Assembly: GCF_003206065.1 (NCBI RefSeq)
Contig: NZ_PZJQ01000002.1
Span: forward strand, 513,392-577,391
Source of the DNA: Salinicola halimionae
Lineage (GTDB): Bacteria; Pseudomonadota; Gammaproteobacteria; Pseudomonadales; Halomonadaceae
Length of the DNA: 64,000 bases
Reading direction: 5' to 3'
This document shows positions 27,217 to 38,621 of this stretch, piece after piece (the stretch's first letter is position 1; each line of letters starts with the position of its first letter). The position numbers and the translations under genes are program-made. The notes beneath the pieces are model-generated. The model worked only from the letters and a program-made list of their open reading frames with translations, ran no database searches and had not been told where the DNA came from.

Positions 27217-28464
27217 TCAGCGTGACGACCGCCGCTTGGCGAGTTCGCGGCGCCGGTCCAGCCAGTCCATCGACAGCCCCGAAGTCATGCCGTGAAAGAG
27301 TATCGACACGAGCACGATGAAACTGACCAGGGTCCAGGCACTGTCGATCTCTCCAAACGTCTGCTGATTGGTGGCATAAGCGAGATAGTAGAAAGACCCC
27401 ACGCCGCGGATGCCGAACAGGCTGACCACCGCTCTCTCGCGCGTGGTCATGTGCGAACCCATGAGGCCGATCATGCCGGCGAGCGGGCGGACGATGAACA
27501 GAATCGCCAGGCCGACGCCGGCCATGGTCCAGCTCAGCCCGTCGAGCACGGGGCCGACGAGCGCGCCGCCGAACATCACCAGCAGCATCATCATCAGCAG
27601 CCGCTCGATCTCCTCGGTGAAGTCGTGCAGACGGATGTGATAGTCGTGAACCTCCTCCTGGGTGCTGCGCAGGGCAAGCGCACCGACAAAAACGGCGATG
27701 AAACCGTAGCCGTGAATTGCCTCGGCACCGGCGTAGGTCACGAAGGTGCCGCCGAGGGCGACGAACCCTTGCCCGGTGCTGGCCAGCGACAAGCGTCCCG
27801 AGTGGAACATGAACATGGCCAGTAGCCAGCCGAGTAGCCAGCCAGCGCCGGCCCCCGCGAGGATGCGCCACAACACGTCGACCGTGAACCAGTGCCAGGT
27901 CCAGTCGCCAAGCGTGAGGCCGTGAGTGGCAATGGCGAGAGCAAGATAGGTGAACGGAAAGGCGAGACCGTCGTTGAGTCCGGCTTCCGAGGTCAGGCTG
28001 CGGCGTACGCCGTCGCTGGTGCCTGAGCGCGGCGGCCCGACCTGAACGTCGGCGGCCAGAACCGGATCCGTCGGGGCGATCACCGCGCCAAGCAGGACCG
28101 CCGTCGCCCAGGGAAACCCTAATGCCATGGCGCAGAGCGTCGCGGTGGCGGCGATGGTCAGCGGCATGGTAATGCTGAGCAGGCGGCTGGTGTCGGCCCA
28201 GAAGCGCCACTTGAGAGGATCGTCGATACGTAGCCCTGCCCCTGCCAATGAAATGATGACAGTGAGCTCGGTGAGGATCTCGGTGGTCTGAGGATAGTTG
28301 CGAGGCTGCAGGCCTTTCTCATTGATCAAGGCAAAAAAGAGCGCACCGATGGCGATGCAGATGATCGGCAGCGACAGAGGCAGTCGCTTGATCAGCACGG
28401 GTACCCATGCCACCAGCAACATCAGGATGCCAAAGCCGCCAAGAAATATGATGTGGGGGTCCAT
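27217..28464 (-). CDS. Cation:proton antiporter, CPA1 family (NhaP-type)
   Basis: 415 residues, about twelve helices. Motifs: VLLGAVIAPTDPVLAADV, SEAGLNDGLAFPFTYL (the paired N-D of the ion site) and FFVGALALRS-type region FVGALALRSTQEEVHDY. It probably exchanges Na+ (or K+) for H+ at the inner membrane, helping salt and pH tolerance. A weak GGGAG lies 12 bases before the start. It converges with ehuA and diverges from no neighbour (thiD is on the same strand upstream). Confidence 0.9.
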   Translation of the reverse strand: MDPHIIFLGGFGILMLLVAWVPVLIKRLPLSLPIICIAIGALFFALINEKGLQPRNYPQTTEILTELTVIISLAGAGLRIDDPLKWRFWADTSRLLSITMPLTIAATATLCAMALGFPWATAVLLGAVIAPTDPVLAADVQVGPPRSGTSDGVRRSLTSEAGLNDGLAFPFTYLALAIATHGLTLGDWTWHWFTVDVLWRILAGAGAGWLLGWLLAMFMFHSGRLSLASTGQGFVALGGTFVTYAGAEAIHGYGFIAVFVGALALRSTQEEVHDYHIRLHDFTEEIERLLMMMLLVMFGGALVGPVLDGLSWTMAGVGLAILFIVRPLAGMIGLMGSHMTTRERAVVSLFGIRGVGSFYYLAYATNQQTFGEIDSAWTLVSFIVLVSILFHGMTSGLSMDWLDRRRELAKRRSSR

Positions 28465-28621
28465 TCAGGCAACGATCTCCCTAAGTGACGGGCTGGGGTT
28501 CCCTCCCCGAAGCCTTTGTCGAACTCGATGACGAGTAGCCGCTATTCGTCCTGGCAGAGATAGCGTAGAGGGTATTCGGCGATCTGCCCGAAGAGTTGGG
28601 CGCGCGTGCCCCTGACGTGCA

Positions 28622-29443
28622 TTACCACCAGGCGTGGAAATGGTGTGGCGGCCCCTTGCCCTGACCGACGTTCAGCCGCTCGCTGGCCTCCAGTGCCTGA
28701 TGTAGCCATCGTTTGGCTGCGCCGATGGCATCCTCGACACCGTCATCACCGGGCGATAGATGGGCAAGCCGAGCGGCAATCGCCGACGAGAGCGCACAGC
28801 CGGCTCCGTGAAGATTGCGGGTCGTCAGGCGCGGCGCGTTCAGCCAGCGTTGACCTCCCGGCATCCACAGCAAGTCGGGGCAATGGCCCAGTGGTAGATG
28901 GCCTCCTTTCAACAGGCCGTAGCGCGAACCCAGTGCGACCAGCCCCGCAGTCATCGTCTCCATCTCCTGCGGCGTCCGCGGGACATCGGCGTCGAGCAGT
29001 GCTGCGGCCTCCGGCAGATTGGGCGTGATGACGTCGGCAAGCGGGACCAATACCTCTCTGACCGCCCGCAGGCCGGCATCGTCCACCAGCCGGTCACCGC
29101 TCTTGGCGACCATCACCGGATCAAGCACGATCCAGCGTGGGCGACGCCTGCCCAGCGCCTCGGCAATCGTCTCCGCCACCTCGCGGCTGCTGACCATGCC
29201 GATTTTGACCGCATCGACGGCGACATCGTCGAGCAGGTTGTCGAGCTGGGCCCGGATCATCCTGGCCGACACCGGCTCCACCGCTCGGACGCCGCAGGTG
29301 TTCTGGGCAATCACGGCGGTAATCACGCTGGTGGCGTAGGTGCCATGGGCGGAGAATGTCTTGATATCGGCCTGCAGGCCCGCGCCGCCGGAAGGATCCG
29401 AGCCGGCGATCGTCAAGACATTGGGAATCGGGTGAGAAAGCAT
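28622..29443 (-). CDS. thiD: Hydroxymethylpyrimidine/phosphomethylpyrimidine kinase
   Basis: 273 residues, ribokinase-like. It phosphorylates HMP and HMP-P for thiamine synthesis. Visible: TIAGSDPSGGAGLQADIKTF, NTCGVRAVEPV, LDPVMVAKSGDRL, the LKGGHL region, and the anion hole/catalytic segment GAGCALSSAIAA. Usual family length. It precedes the antiporter gene by 157 bases and diverges from nuoA. No riboswitch was recognised upstream. Confidence 0.95.
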   Translation of the reverse strand: MLSHPIPNVLTIAGSDPSGGAGLQADIKTFSAHGTYATSVITAVIAQNTCGVRAVEPVSARMIRAQLDNLLDDVAVDAVKIGMVSSREVAETIAEALGRRRPRWIVLDPVMVAKSGDRLVDDAGLRAVREVLVPLADVITPNLPEAAALLDADVPRTPQEMETMTAGLVALGSRYGLLKGGHLPLGHCPDLLWMPGGQRWLNAPRLTTRNLHGAGCALSSAIAARLAHLSPGDDGVEDAIGAAKRWLHQALEASERLNVGQGKGPPHHFHAWW

Positions 29444-29558
29444 GTGCTGAACATTGCAAGGGGTGTCAGAATGGCTAGCCTAGTGTAAAGAGCTACGTTT
29501 GCCTAATGGCGGCGTCGTCCCGCGGCCGATAAATTGACGCCCCGAGAACAATCAGAAG

Positions 29559-29686
29559 TTTACGTAAATGACGAAGCCGGCCGCTGCCGGCGTGAATGGC
29601 GCTCACCAGATTGGTCGCAGGGCCGCCATAGGACGATTAGCAGGCTTGTTACTACGTCGTCGTCGTGTAGAATCGTAAACTTACGA
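29559..29686 (+). promoter_or_regulatory. Probable nuo operon promoter with two palindromes
   Basis: TTGTTA (29646-29651) and TAGAAT (29668-29673) with 16-base spacing form a sigma-70-like promoter 75 bases before nuoA. TCGTAA-AC-TTACGA (29673-29686), a perfect dyad, covers the likely transcription start, and TTTACGTAAA (29559-29568) lies upstream, both sharing GTAAA/TTTAC. The rest of the 305-base thiD-nuoA gap has no gene. Confidence 0.5.
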
Positions 29687-29748
29687 ACCTGTCAGTTTCG
29701 ATCCGCGTCGTCATACGTCGAGGTTCCGTTACTTCCGCGAGGGAACGC

Positions 29749-30222
29749 ATGTCCGATCAGGCCTCTGCATGGATTGCCAGCTACTGGGCTACCGGGTTGT
29801 TCGTGGTGGCTATCGTGGCGCTCTGCGGACTGATGATCGGGGCTGCCAGCCTGCTGGGCGGACGCAGCCACGGACGCAGCAAGTCTCTCCCTTTCGAATC
29901 CGGCATCGTTGGCGCCGGGTCCGCGCGACAACGCTTTTCGGTCAAGTTCTATCTCGTTGCCATGCTTTTCGTGATATTCGATATAGAGGCCGTTTACCTG
30001 TTCGGCTGGGCCGTCTCCGTACGCGAGGTGGGCTGGACGGGATTCGTGGCAGCGGCAGTCTTCATCTTCATTCTGTTGGCCGGCCTGATCTACGACGCTC
30101 GCGTTGGCGCCCTCGACTGGGCGCCGCGCAAGCGCGGGCACGAAAACGCGCCGAGAGCGCGAGAACTGGCCGCCGTGCCTGGCGTTGATCGCCCTGTTCG
30201 CCGAGAAGAGAAAACGCGTTGA
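29749..30222 (+). CDS. nuoA: NADH-quinone oxidoreductase subunit A
   Basis: 157 residues, three transmembrane helices. The conserved loop [22 protein letters not shown] and the second helix [19 protein letters not shown] identify NuoA, part of the quinone-site neck of complex I. The C-terminal 40 residues are a charged hydrophilic tail. GAGGGA precedes the start. First gene of the nuo operon. Confidence 0.96.
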   Translation: MSDQASAWIASYWATGLFVVAIVALCGLMIGAASLLGGRSHGRSKSLPFESGIVGAGSARQRFSVKFYLVAMLFVIFDIEAVYLFGWAVSVREVGWTGFVAAAVFIFILLAGLIYDARVGALDWAPRKRGHENAPRARELAAVPGVDRPVRREEKTR

Positions 30223-30338
30223 GCCGGGCATCAATGATCGCCCCGGCGATCGCGATAAAGATAATGATGGGAGTCTGGCGCCCGTGACTGACCAGTGCTT
30301 CCGCGACCGTTTTCCTATCTGGTTTGTTGAGGCTCACT

Positions 30339-31016
30339 ATGCAGTACACCCTGACCCGTGCGGAGGGAGACGATTCCGCGGCTGATCGCTACCCTCTCGG
30401 CCAACGCGAGCTTGTCGATGACCCGATGAAACAGCAGGTTCATCGCAACGTTTACATGGGCAAGCTCGAGGACGTTCTTCACTCTGCGGTGAACTGGGGG
30501 CGCAAGAACTCCTTATGGCCGTACAACTTTGGCCTTTCCTGCTGCTATGTGGAGATGACCACCGCGTTCACCGCCCCCCACGATGTCGCGCGCTTCGGCG
30601 CGGAGGTCATTCGCGCCTCTCCGCGTCAGGCCGATTTCATGGTCATCGCAGGTACCTGCTTCGTCAAGATGGCGCCCGTCATTCAGCAGCTCTACGACCA
30701 GATGCTCGAGCCCAAGTGGGTGATCTCGATGGGCTCGTGCGCCAACTCCGGCGGCATGTACGATATCTACTCGGTGGTTCAGGGCGTCGACAAGTTCCTG
30801 CCGGTAGACGTTTACGTGCCCGGCTGCCCGCCGCGCCCCGAAGCGTTTCTGCAAGGTCTTCAATTGCTGCAGGAGTCGATTCAGGAAGAGCGGCGCCCGC
30901 TCTCCTGGGTGGTCGGTGACCAGGGCGTCTACCGTGCCGAGATGCCGTCTCAGCGCGAGAAGCACCGCGATCGTCGGATTGCGGTCAAGGAGCTGCGCAC
31001 CCCGGATGGTATCTAG
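30339..31016 (+). CDS. nuoB: NADH-quinone oxidoreductase subunit B
   Basis: 225 residues. It holds the terminal cluster N2: cysteines in [27 protein letters not shown] and [10 protein letters not shown]. The start [10 protein letters not shown] matches E. coli NuoB; another ATG lies five codons upstream. It is 116 bases after nuoA. Confidence 0.97.
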   Translation: MQYTLTRAEGDDSAADRYPLGQRELVDDPMKQQVHRNVYMGKLEDVLHSAVNWGRKNSLWPYNFGLSCCYVEMTTAFTAPHDVARFGAEVIRASPRQADFMVIAGTCFVKMAPVIQQLYDQMLEPKWVISMGSCANSGGMYDIYSVVQGVDKFLPVDVYVPGCPPRPEAFLQGLQLLQESIQEERRPLSWVVGDQGVYRAEMPSQREKHRDRRIAVKELRTPDGI

Positions 31017-31100
31017 TCCGATCGCTCGCCTCGATCGCACTTGCCATTGATTCTTGTGGTCGTTATCGACCATTGATTTTTGCACCGGGGGCCGCCAGCC

Positions 31101-32906
31101 ATGACTGCAGCCGATGATTCTCGAAACGAGAACACCATAACTTCCGGCGGCGCTTCCAGCGCCGCCGGCCATGCCGACGTCGTGGCGGAATTGGCGCGAC
31201 ATTTCGGGGATGCCGCTTTCACCCCGCAGGACACGATGACCGCCATGCCGGTGATCTGGGTTGCCCGCGAGCAGTTGCGCGACATCCTCATTTATCTACG
31301 CAAGCTCTCGGCACCGTTCTCGATGCTCTACGACCTCAGTGCGGTCGACGAGCGTCTGCGCACCCACCGTCGCGGGTTGCCGCCCTCCGACTTCACCGTC
31401 TTCTACCAGTTGCTCTCGGTGGAGCGGAACGCCGATCTGATGATCAAGGTCGCATTGCACGAACGTGACCTTACGCTGCCGTCGATCAGCGATATCTTCG
31501 TCAATGCCAACTGGTACGAGCGTGAAGTGTTCGACCTGTTCGGGATCGACTTTGCCGGTCATCCGCACCTGACCCGGATCATGATGCCGCCGACCTGGAC
31601 CGGCCATCCGTTGCGCAAGGATTACTCCGCCCGCGCCACCGAGTTCGATCCCTACACGCTGACCGTGAAAGGGCAGGAGGTCGAACAGGAAGCGCTGCGT
31701 TTCGATCCCGAGGCGTGGGGCATGAAGCGCGAGGGCGAAGAGACCGAATTCATGTTTCTCAACCTCGGCCCCAACCATCCCTCGGCTCACGGGGCTTTCC
31801 GACTCGTGCTCCAGCTCGACGGTGAAGAGGTGGTCGACTGCGTGCCGGATATCGGCTATCACCATCGCGGCGCCGAGAAGATGGCCGAGCGCCAGTCTTG
31901 GCATAGCTTCATCCCGTACACGGATCGTATCGATTACACCGGCGGGGTGATGAACAATTTGCCCTACGTCCTGGCGGTGGAGAAGCTGGCCGGCATCACC
32001 GTGACCGACCGTGCCAAGACGATTCGGGTGATGATGGCGGAAATGTTCCGCATCAACAGCCACCTACTGTTTCTGGGTACCTATCTGCAGGATCTTGGCG
32101 CGATGACGCCGGTGTTCTTCACCTTCACCGATCGCCAGAAAGCCTACGAGGTGATCGAGGCGATCACCGGTTTCCGCATGCATCCGGCGTGGTATCGCAT
32201 CGGCGGTACCGCTCATGATCTGCCCAACGGCTGGGATAAGCTGGTCCAGGGCTTCGTCAACTGGATGCCCAAGCGCCTCGCCGAGTACGAGAGGGCGATG
32301 ATGGACAACGCCATCGTTCGCGATCGCACCAAGTTCGTCGCGGCCTTCGATACCCAGCAGGCCATCGACTGGGGCGTTACCGGGCCCAACCTGCGTGCCA
32401 CCGGACTCGATTTCGATCTGCGCAAGAAGCGGCCCTATTCCGGCTACGAAAATTTCGATTTCGAAATCCCCACGGCGGTCAATGGCGATGCCTTCGATCG
32501 CGGCATGCTGCGCATCGAAGAGATGCGCCAGAGCGTGCGTATCCTGCAGCAGTGCATCGACCACATGCCGGCTGGCGACTACAAGGCGGATCATCCGCTG
32601 ACCACGCCGCCGCCGCGGGAAAAGATGCTGCAGCACATCGAGACCCTGATCACCCACTTCCTGCAGGTCTCCTGGGGGCCGGTATTGCCGGCCGCCGAGT
32701 CGATGCAGATGATCGAGGCGACCAAGGGCATCAACAGTTACTACCTGACCAGCGACGGCAGCACCATGAGCTACCGCACGCGTATTCGCACGCCCAGCTT
32801 TCCGCACCTGCAGCAGATCCCCGCCGTGATGCGCGGCGGCTTCGTGCCGGATCTGATCGCGCATTTGGGCAGTATCGACTTCGTCATGGCCGATGTGGAC
32901 CGATGA
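31101..32906 (+). CDS. nuoCD: NADH-quinone oxidoreductase fused subunits C and D
   Basis: 601 residues. The N-terminal NuoC part (to about 190) contains [19 protein letters not shown] and [12 protein letters not shown]; the NuoD part follows with [20 protein letters not shown] and [15 protein letters not shown], near the quinone site. The fusion is typical of gammaproteobacteria. The start at 31101 is chosen over an ATG seven codons upstream by spacing only. The first 35 residues are low-complexity. Confidence 0.97.
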   Translation: MTAADDSRNENTITSGGASSAAGHADVVAELARHFGDAAFTPQDTMTAMPVIWVAREQLRDILIYLRKLSAPFSMLYDLSAVDERLRTHRRGLPPSDFTVFYQLLSVERNADLMIKVALHERDLTLPSISDIFVNANWYEREVFDLFGIDFAGHPHLTRIMMPPTWTGHPLRKDYSARATEFDPYTLTVKGQEVEQEALRFDPEAWGMKREGEETEFMFLNLGPNHPSAHGAFRLVLQLDGEEVVDCVPDIGYHHRGAEKMAERQSWHSFIPYTDRIDYTGGVMNNLPYVLAVEKLAGITVTDRAKTIRVMMAEMFRINSHLLFLGTYLQDLGAMTPVFFTFTDRQKAYEVIEAITGFRMHPAWYRIGGTAHDLPNGWDKLVQGFVNWMPKRLAEYERAMMDNAIVRDRTKFVAAFDTQQAIDWGVTGPNLRATGLDFDLRKKRPYSGYENFDFEIPTAVNGDAFDRGMLRIEEMRQSVRILQQCIDHMPAGDYKADHPLTTPPPREKMLQHIETLITHFLQVSWGPVLPAAESMQMIEATKGINSYYLTSDGSTMSYRTRIRTPSFPHLQQIPAVMRGGFVPDLIAHLGSIDFVMADVDR

Positions 32907-32931
32907 GGATGGCTGAGATGGGACGACCGAC

Positions 32932-33459
32932 ATGACTAGCACTACGACGGCTGGCACCACCACGATGACTAGCACCATCGCCAGCGACGGCTTCACGCTC
33001 GACCCCGCCGATCGCGAGGCGATCCTCGAGGAGCGTGCGCACTATCCTTATCCGCAGGCGGCGAGCATCGAGGCGCTGAAGATCGTGCAGAAGCGCCACG
33101 GCCACGTGCCGGACGGTGCCATCCCGGCGATTGCCGAGACGCTGGGCATCGGCGTCGCCGACGTCGAAGGCGTGGCAACGTTCTACAGTCTGATCTTCCG
33201 CCAGCCGGTCGGTCGTCACGTCATCCTGATCTGCGACAGCAGTTCGTGTTTCCTGACCGACTACGAGGAGCTGCGCGACGCTTTCATCGCGCACCTGGGT
33301 ATCGGCATGGGCCAGACCACGGCGGACGGGCGTTTCACGCTGCTGCCGGTGTGCTGCCTCGGGGCCTGCGACCGCGGCCCGACGATTCTGATCGGCGAGG
33401 ATCTGCACGGCCCGGTCGTTCCGGACGAGATTCCCCGACTGCTGGAGGGCTATTCATGA
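32932..33459 (+). CDS. nuoE: NADH-quinone oxidoreductase subunit E
   Basis: 175 residues of the peripheral NADH dehydrogenase module, carrying [2Fe-2S] cluster N1a: CDSSSC (C-x4-C) and CCLGAC (C-x3-C). [19 protein letters not shown] is the conserved central motif. The Thr/Ser-rich N-terminus ([15 protein letters not shown]) suggests the true start might be Met12. Its stop overlaps a 13-codon ORF that leads to nuoF. Confidence 0.95.
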   Translation: MTSTTTAGTTTMTSTIASDGFTLDPADREAILEERAHYPYPQAASIEALKIVQKRHGHVPDGAIPAIAETLGIGVADVEGVATFYSLIFRQPVGRHVILICDSSSCFLTDYEELRDAFIAHLGIGMGQTTADGRFTLLPVCCLGACDRGPTILIGEDLHGPVVPDEIPRLLEGYS

Positions 33460-33497
33460 AGTTCTTGGTCATGAAGTTACTGGAGGGTCATGCATGA
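33456..33497 (+). other. 13-codon bridging ORF between nuoE and nuoF
   Basis: ATG at 33456 overlaps the nuoE stop as ATGA, encodes [13 protein letters not shown] and stops at 33497, again as ATGA over the nuoF start. CTGGAGGG...CATGA occurs at 33442-33459 and 33480-33497, so the ribosome site plus start codon looks duplicated with a 38-base offset. Confidence 0.45.
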
Positions 33498-34834
33498 GCC
33501 GTATCCTGCAACCCGCCAGCGAGCGCCGCGCCGAGACCCATCCGCTGACCTGGCGCCTGCATGATGATCAGTCGCCGGTGCTGCTGGACGAATATCGTCG
33601 CACCCAGGGCTATGAAGCGGTCACCAAGGCGCTCGAGCAGTACACCTACGAGACGCTGACCGAAGAGGTCAAGACCGCCAATTTGCGCGGCCGCGGCGGC
33701 GCCGGTTTCTCTGCCGGCTTCAAATGGAGCCTGACCGTCAAAGGGGAAGACAAGCCCAGGGGCTATATCGTCTGCAATGCCGACGAGATGGAGCCGGGCA
33801 CGTTCAAGGATCGCCTGTTGATGGAGCAGCAGCCGCACCTGCTGATCGAGGGCATGATCCTGGCCGGCTTCGCCAACCGCTCGAAGCAGGGCTATATCTT
33901 CCTGCGCGGTGAATATCATCGTGCCGCCGCCTCGATCCAACGGGCGCTCGCGGACGCTCGTGCCGAGGGCTGGCTGGGTGCCAATGTGCGCGACAGCGGC
34001 TGGGATTTCGATATCGCGCTGCACACCGGCGCGGGGCGCTATATCTGCGGCGAAGAGACCGCGCTGATCAACTCGCTCGAAGGCAAGCGGGCCAATCCGC
34101 GGGCCAAGCCGCCGTTCCCCGGGCAGTCGGGCGCCTGGGGGTTGCCGACGGTGGTCAACAACGTCGAGACGCTATGCAACGTGCCTGGCATCGTCAATAA
34201 CGGTGCCGACTGGTTCCAGGCGCTTTCCGGCGATCTCAGCAGCGATGGCGGCACCAAGCTCTATGGCGTTTCCGGCAAGGTCGAGAACCCGGGGCTGTGG
34301 GAATTGCCGATGGGTACCACCGGCAACCGGATCCTCGAGCTTGCCGGTGGCATGCGTGATGGCCTGACGCTCAAGAGCTGGCTACCCGGCGGCGGCAGCA
34401 CCGGTTTTCTGTTGCCCGAACATCTCGAACTGGCGCTCGATTTCGACACCATCGGCAAGACCGGCAGCCGCATGGGCACCGGGCTCCTGACCGTGGTGGC
34501 CGACAACCAGAGCATGGTCTCGTTGACCCGTAACCTCGAGGAGTTCTTCGCTCGCGAATCCTGTGGCTGGTGTACGCCGTGCCGCGACGGCCTGCCTTGG
34601 AGCGTCAAGCTGTTGCGTGCGCTGGAAGCCGGTGAGGGCGAGCCCGGCGATATCGAACTGCTCGAGCAGATGGCCCGCGACCTTGGCCCGGGCAAGACCT
34701 TCTGCGCGCATGCGCCGGGGGCGGCGATGCCGCTGGCATCCGCAATCCATTATTTCCGTGACGAGTTCGAGCGCGGCGTTACCCGGCCCAAGGGTAAGGC
34801 GCATGCGGACCCGATCCCGGTCGGCAGCGTGTAG
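33494..34834 (+). CDS. nuoF: NADH-quinone oxidoreductase subunit F
   Basis: 446 residues (E. coli 445). NADH and FMN site with [13 protein letters not shown] and GAYICGEET-like region [17 protein letters not shown]; the [4Fe-4S] N3 ligands are [15 protein letters not shown] and the distant Cys in [11 protein letters not shown]. It oxidises NADH and passes electrons to the Fe-S chain. GGAGGG precedes its start. Confidence 0.97.
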   Translation: MSRILQPASERRAETHPLTWRLHDDQSPVLLDEYRRTQGYEAVTKALEQYTYETLTEEVKTANLRGRGGAGFSAGFKWSLTVKGEDKPRGYIVCNADEMEPGTFKDRLLMEQQPHLLIEGMILAGFANRSKQGYIFLRGEYHRAAASIQRALADARAEGWLGANVRDSGWDFDIALHTGAGRYICGEETALINSLEGKRANPRAKPPFPGQSGAWGLPTVVNNVETLCNVPGIVNNGADWFQALSGDLSSDGGTKLYGVSGKVENPGLWELPMGTTGNRILELAGGMRDGLTLKSWLPGGGSTGFLLPEHLELALDFDTIGKTGSRMGTGLLTVVADNQSMVSLTRNLEEFFARESCGWCTPCRDGLPWSVKLLRALEAGEGEPGDIELLEQMARDLGPGKTFCAHAPGAAMPLASAIHYFRDEFERGVTRPKGKAHADPIPVGSV

Positions 34835-34849
34835 GAGGAGTTTGACGCC

Positions 34850-37630
34850 ATGGCCACCATTCACGTCGACGGCAACGACTACGAAGTCGAAGACAGCGAC
34901 AATCTGCTCCACGCCTGCCTCTCGCTGGGTCTGGATATTCCCTATTTCTGCTGGCATCCGGCGATGGGCAGCGTCGGCGCGTGCCGCCAGTGTGCGGTAA
35001 AGCAGTACAAGGATGCCGACGACGACCGCGGCATGCTGGTGATGTCGTGTATGGCGCCGGTCAAGGACGACGCCTACATCTCTATCGCCGATGAGGAAGC
35101 CAAGGTCTTCCGCCAGACGGTGATCGAGTTCCTGATGGTCAATCACCCCCACGACTGCCCGGTCTGCGAAGAGGGTGGCCACTGCCATCTGCAGGACATG
35201 ACGGTAATGACCGGCCATGACCGTCGCCGTTATCGCTTCCGCAAACGCACGCATCGCAATCAGGATCTGGGGCCGTTCGTCGCCCACGAGATGAACCGCT
35301 GCATTACCTGCTACCGCTGTACGCGCTTCTATCAGGATTATGCCGGCGGCGAAGATCTCGGCGCCTTCGGTGCCCACGACAACATCTATTTCGGCCGGGT
35401 TACCGACGGTACGTTGGAGAGTGAATTTTCCGGCAATCTGACCGAGGTCTGCCCGACCGGCGTCTTCACCGACCAGACCCACTCCGATCAATACACCCGC
35501 AAATGGGATCTGCAGTTCGCGCCCAGCGTCTGCCACCAGTGCGCGTCGGGCTGCAATATCAGCCCCGGTGAACGCTACGGTGACATTCGCCGGATCGAGA
35601 ACCGCTACAACGGCGACGTCAACGGCTACTTCCTCTGCGACCGCGGCCGTTTCGGCTACGGCTACGTCAACCGCAAGGATCGCCCGACGCGTCCCGAGAG
35701 CCGCAACGTCAGCGACACCACGCCGATGGAAGTCGACGAAGGACTGGATCGTGCCGCCGACGCGTTGCGCGCCGCCAAGCGAATCATCGGGATCGGCTCG
35801 CCCCGGGCCAGCCTCGAGAGCAATCACCGGCTGCGCCAGCTGGTCGGTGCCGCCAACTTCTCCACCGGGATCGAAGCCGGCGAGCTGGCGCGAATCCGAC
35901 GTATGGAAGCACTCAACCGCGACGCCGGCCTGACTACGCCGAGCCTGCGCGAGATCGAGAATTGCGACGCGATTCTGGTGCTGGGTGAAGACCTGCTTCA
36001 GAGCGCGGCGCGGATCGCGCTTTCGGTGCGCCAGGCGGTCCGCAGCAAGGGCGCCGAACTGGGCGAAGCGCGTGGCATCCCCGAATGGAACGCCGAGGCG
36101 GTGAAGACCATCGCCCAGGATGCCGGCCATCCGCTATTTCTGGCGACGCCGGATGTCACCAAGCTCGATGGTATCGCGGCCCATGCCGAGCGTGCTGCGC
36201 CCGACGATATTGCCCGCCTCGGATTTGCCGTGGCACAGGCGCTCGATTCCACCGCGCCGGCCGTCGAAGGTCTCGACGACATTACCGCGCAGCTGGCCGA
36301 GCACATTGCCGATACGCTGATGGCGGCCAAGAAGCCGCTGGTCATCGCCGGTGAGTCGCTGGGTTCGATGGCGATCCTCGAGGCCGCCGGTAACGTCGCC
36401 CGCGCGCTGGCCCGGCGCCAGAAGACGGAGGCCGGTCTGACCCTGGTGCGCCGCGAGGCCAACAGCGTCGGGCTCGGCCTGCTGGGCGGGGAATCTCTCG
36501 ACTGGGCGCTGGAGCAGCTCGAAGGCGACGCCGACGGCGTGGTGATTCTCGAAAACGATCTCTATGCCCGGCTGCCAGCTGCCCGCATCGACGCTGCCCT
36601 GAATCATGGCGCTGCCGTGGTCGTGGTCGACCATCAGCGAACGCCGACCTGGGAGCGCGCCGATGTCGCATTACCGGCAGGGACGTTCGCCGAGAGCGAC
36701 GGCACTCTGGTCAGCCTGGAAGGCCGCGCGCAACGCTTCTATCAGGTGTTCGATCCCAGCTACATGCGCCCCGACACCCGTATCCGCGAAAGCTGGCGCT
36801 GGCTGCACGCGCTCCACGCGACGCTGGAACGCCAGCCGGTGGAAACGATTCTGCTCGACGACCTGACTCAGGCCGTTGCCGAGGACGCCCCTGCATTCGC
36901 ACCGCTGCATCAGACGACGCCGGAAGCGATGTTCCGCGTTCACGGCTTGAAGCTTGCCCGCGAACCGCACCGTTACAGCGGACGCACCGCGATGCGCGCC
37001 AATCTCGACGTCAACGAGCCGCGCGCGCCGGTCGATCTGGACACCCCGTTTGCGTTCTCGATGGAGGGATACGCCGGTTACCAGGAGCCGCGCCGCGATG
37101 TCGCTTTCGCCTGGGCGCCAGGCTGGAACTCGCCGCAGGCGTGGAACAAGTTTCAGGACGAGGTCGGTGGGCATCTGCGTGCCGGCGATCCGGGCAAGCG
37201 GCTGTTCTCCGGCCCGGGCGCCGGTAGCGCGACCGAGGGCGCCGGCTACTGCCGCGAGATCCCCGAGGCCTTCACCGCGCGGGACGGCGAATGGCAGGTG
37301 ATCGATCTGCCGCAACTATTCGGTGGCGACGAGATGTCGCGTCGCGCCGAACCGATTCGCGAACGCATGGCAGCGCCGCAGGTTGCGTTGAGCGAGGCGG
37401 ATGCCACTCGGCTTGGCGTTGCGTCCGGCGAAGCCGTGTCGGTCTCGTTCGATGGGGTCAGCTTCAGTCTTCCGGTGCGCCTTAGCGCTGGCCTGCCGGC
37501 GGGTGTGGTCGGGTTGCCGAGCGGTACGATTCAGGATGTTACCGGCGCATTGACGCCGGGCGTCACGCGATGGGGTCGCATCACGCGAGCCGATGGGAGT
37601 CAGGTGTCAGCCGGGGAGGATCGCACATGA
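34850..37630 (+). CDS. nuoG: NADH-quinone oxidoreductase subunit G
   Basis: 926 residues. [2Fe-2S] N1b region ([18 protein letters not shown]), HxxxC/Cx2C cluster N5 in [18 protein letters not shown]4-type cysteines [10 protein letters not shown], and the extra cluster N7 set CHQCASGCN plus the later Cys in GYFLCDRGR. The rest is a molybdopterin-oxidoreductase-like fold without the cofactor. Retention of N7 cysteines matches enterobacterial NuoG. Start GGAGGAG upstream; ends ATGA with nuoH. Confidence 0.97.
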   Translation: MATIHVDGNDYEVEDSDNLLHACLSLGLDIPYFCWHPAMGSVGACRQCAVKQYKDADDDRGMLVMSCMAPVKDDAYISIADEEAKVFRQTVIEFLMVNHPHDCPVCEEGGHCHLQDMTVMTGHDRRRYRFRKRTHRNQDLGPFVAHEMNRCITCYRCTRFYQDYAGGEDLGAFGAHDNIYFGRVTDGTLESEFSGNLTEVCPTGVFTDQTHSDQYTRKWDLQFAPSVCHQCASGCNISPGERYGDIRRIENRYNGDVNGYFLCDRGRFGYGYVNRKDRPTRPESRNVSDTTPMEVDEGLDRAADALRAAKRIIGIGSPRASLESNHRLRQLVGAANFSTGIEAGELARIRRMEALNRDAGLTTPSLREIENCDAILVLGEDLLQSAARIALSVRQAVRSKGAELGEARGIPEWNAEAVKTIAQDAGHPLFLATPDVTKLDGIAAHAERAAPDDIARLGFAVAQALDSTAPAVEGLDDITAQLAEHIADTLMAAKKPLVIAGESLGSMAILEAAGNVARALARRQKTEAGLTLVRREANSVGLGLLGGESLDWALEQLEGDADGVVILENDLYARLPAARIDAALNHGAAVVVVDHQRTPTWERADVALPAGTFAESDGTLVSLEGRAQRFYQVFDPSYMRPDTRIRESWRWLHALHATLERQPVETILLDDLTQAVAEDAPAFAPLHQTTPEAMFRVHGLKLAREPHRYSGRTAMRANLDVNEPRAPVDLDTPFAFSMEGYAGYQEPRRDVAFAWAPGWNSPQAWNKFQDEVGGHLRAGDPGKRLFSGPGAGSATEGAGYCREIPEAFTARDGEWQVIDLPQLFGGDEMSRRAEPIRERMAAPQVALSEADATRLGVASGEAVSVSFDGVSFSLPVRLSAGLPAGVVGLPSGTIQDVTGALTPGVTRWGRITRADGSQVSAGEDRT

Positions 37631-38610
37631 GCTGGTGGACGCCACAGGTCGAGGCAACGCTGATCGCGATGGTCCAGGCGGTGGTCATCCTGCTGGTGGT
37701 GGTCGTTTCCGGGGCGGTGTTGAGCATGGTCGAACGGCGCCTGTTGGCGCTGTGGCAGGATCGCTACGGCCCCAACCGGGTCGGACCGTTCGGACTTTTG
37801 CAGATCGCAGCGGACATGCTCAAGATCTTTTTCAAGGAAGACTGGATCCCGCCGTTCGCCGATCGCACCTTCTTCGTGCTGGCACCGGCGATCGCCATGG
37901 CCTCGCTGCTGCTGTCGTTCATGGTGATTCCGATCACGCCGAGCTGGGGCGTGGCCGATCTCAACATCGGCATTCTGTTCTTCTTCGCCATGGCCGGCAT
38001 CAACGTCTATGCGGTGCTGTTCGCCGGCTGGGCCAGCAGCAATAAGTACGCGCTGCTCGGGGCACTGCGTGCCTCTGCGCAAACGCTTTCCTACGAGGTC
38101 TTCATGGGGCTGGCGGTGATGGGCATCGTCGCCATGACGGGCTCGTTCAACATGCGTGACATCGTCAATGCGCAGGAGAACGTCTGGTTCATCATTCCGC
38201 AGTTCTTCGGCTTCTGCACGTTCATCATCGCCGGCATCGCAGTGACGCACCGACATCCGTTCGACCAGCCCGAAGCCGAGCAGGAGCTGGCCGATGGCTA
38301 CCACATCGAATATTCCGGCATGAAGTGGGGCATGTTCTTCGTCGGTGAGTACATCGGCATCGTGCTGATGTCGGCGCTGTTGGTGACGCTGTTTTTCGGC
38401 GGCTGGCATGGGCCGTTGCTGCCGCCGATCGTCTGGTTCCTGCTCAAGACGGTGTTCTTCGTCGTCCTGTTCGTGCTGTTGCGGGCGGCATTGCCGAGAC
38501 CGCGTTACGACAAGGTGATGAACTTCGGCTGGAAGGTGTGTCTGCCGCTGACACTCGTCAATCTATTGATCACCGGGGCGATGATTCTGATCATCGACCC
38601 GGCGACCTGA
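37627..38610 (+). CDS. nuoH: NADH-quinone oxidoreductase subunit H
   Basis: 327 residues, eight or nine transmembrane helices, forming the quinone chamber. Conserved: [30 protein letters not shown] and the E-rich loop [20 protein letters not shown]. The start overlaps the nuoG stop (ATGA) with GGGGAGG upstream. Confidence 0.97.
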   Translation: MSWWTPQVEATLIAMVQAVVILLVVVVSGAVLSMVERRLLALWQDRYGPNRVGPFGLLQIAADMLKIFFKEDWIPPFADRTFFVLAPAIAMASLLLSFMVIPITPSWGVADLNIGILFFFAMAGINVYAVLFAGWASSNKYALLGALRASAQTLSYEVFMGLAVMGIVAMTGSFNMRDIVNAQENVWFIIPQFFGFCTFIIAGIAVTHRHPFDQPEAEQELADGYHIEYSGMKWGMFFVGEYIGIVLMSALLVTLFFGGWHGPLLPPIVWFLLKTVFFVVLFVLLRAALPRPRYDKVMNFGWKVCLPLTLVNLLITGAMILIIDPAT

Positions 38611-38621
38611 GGGGATCATCG

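Noticed and set aside
34382-36130. 582-codon minus-strand open frame opposite nuoF/nuoG
   Set aside because: Antisense shadow in GC-rich DNA; both nuo genes are intact on the plus strand.
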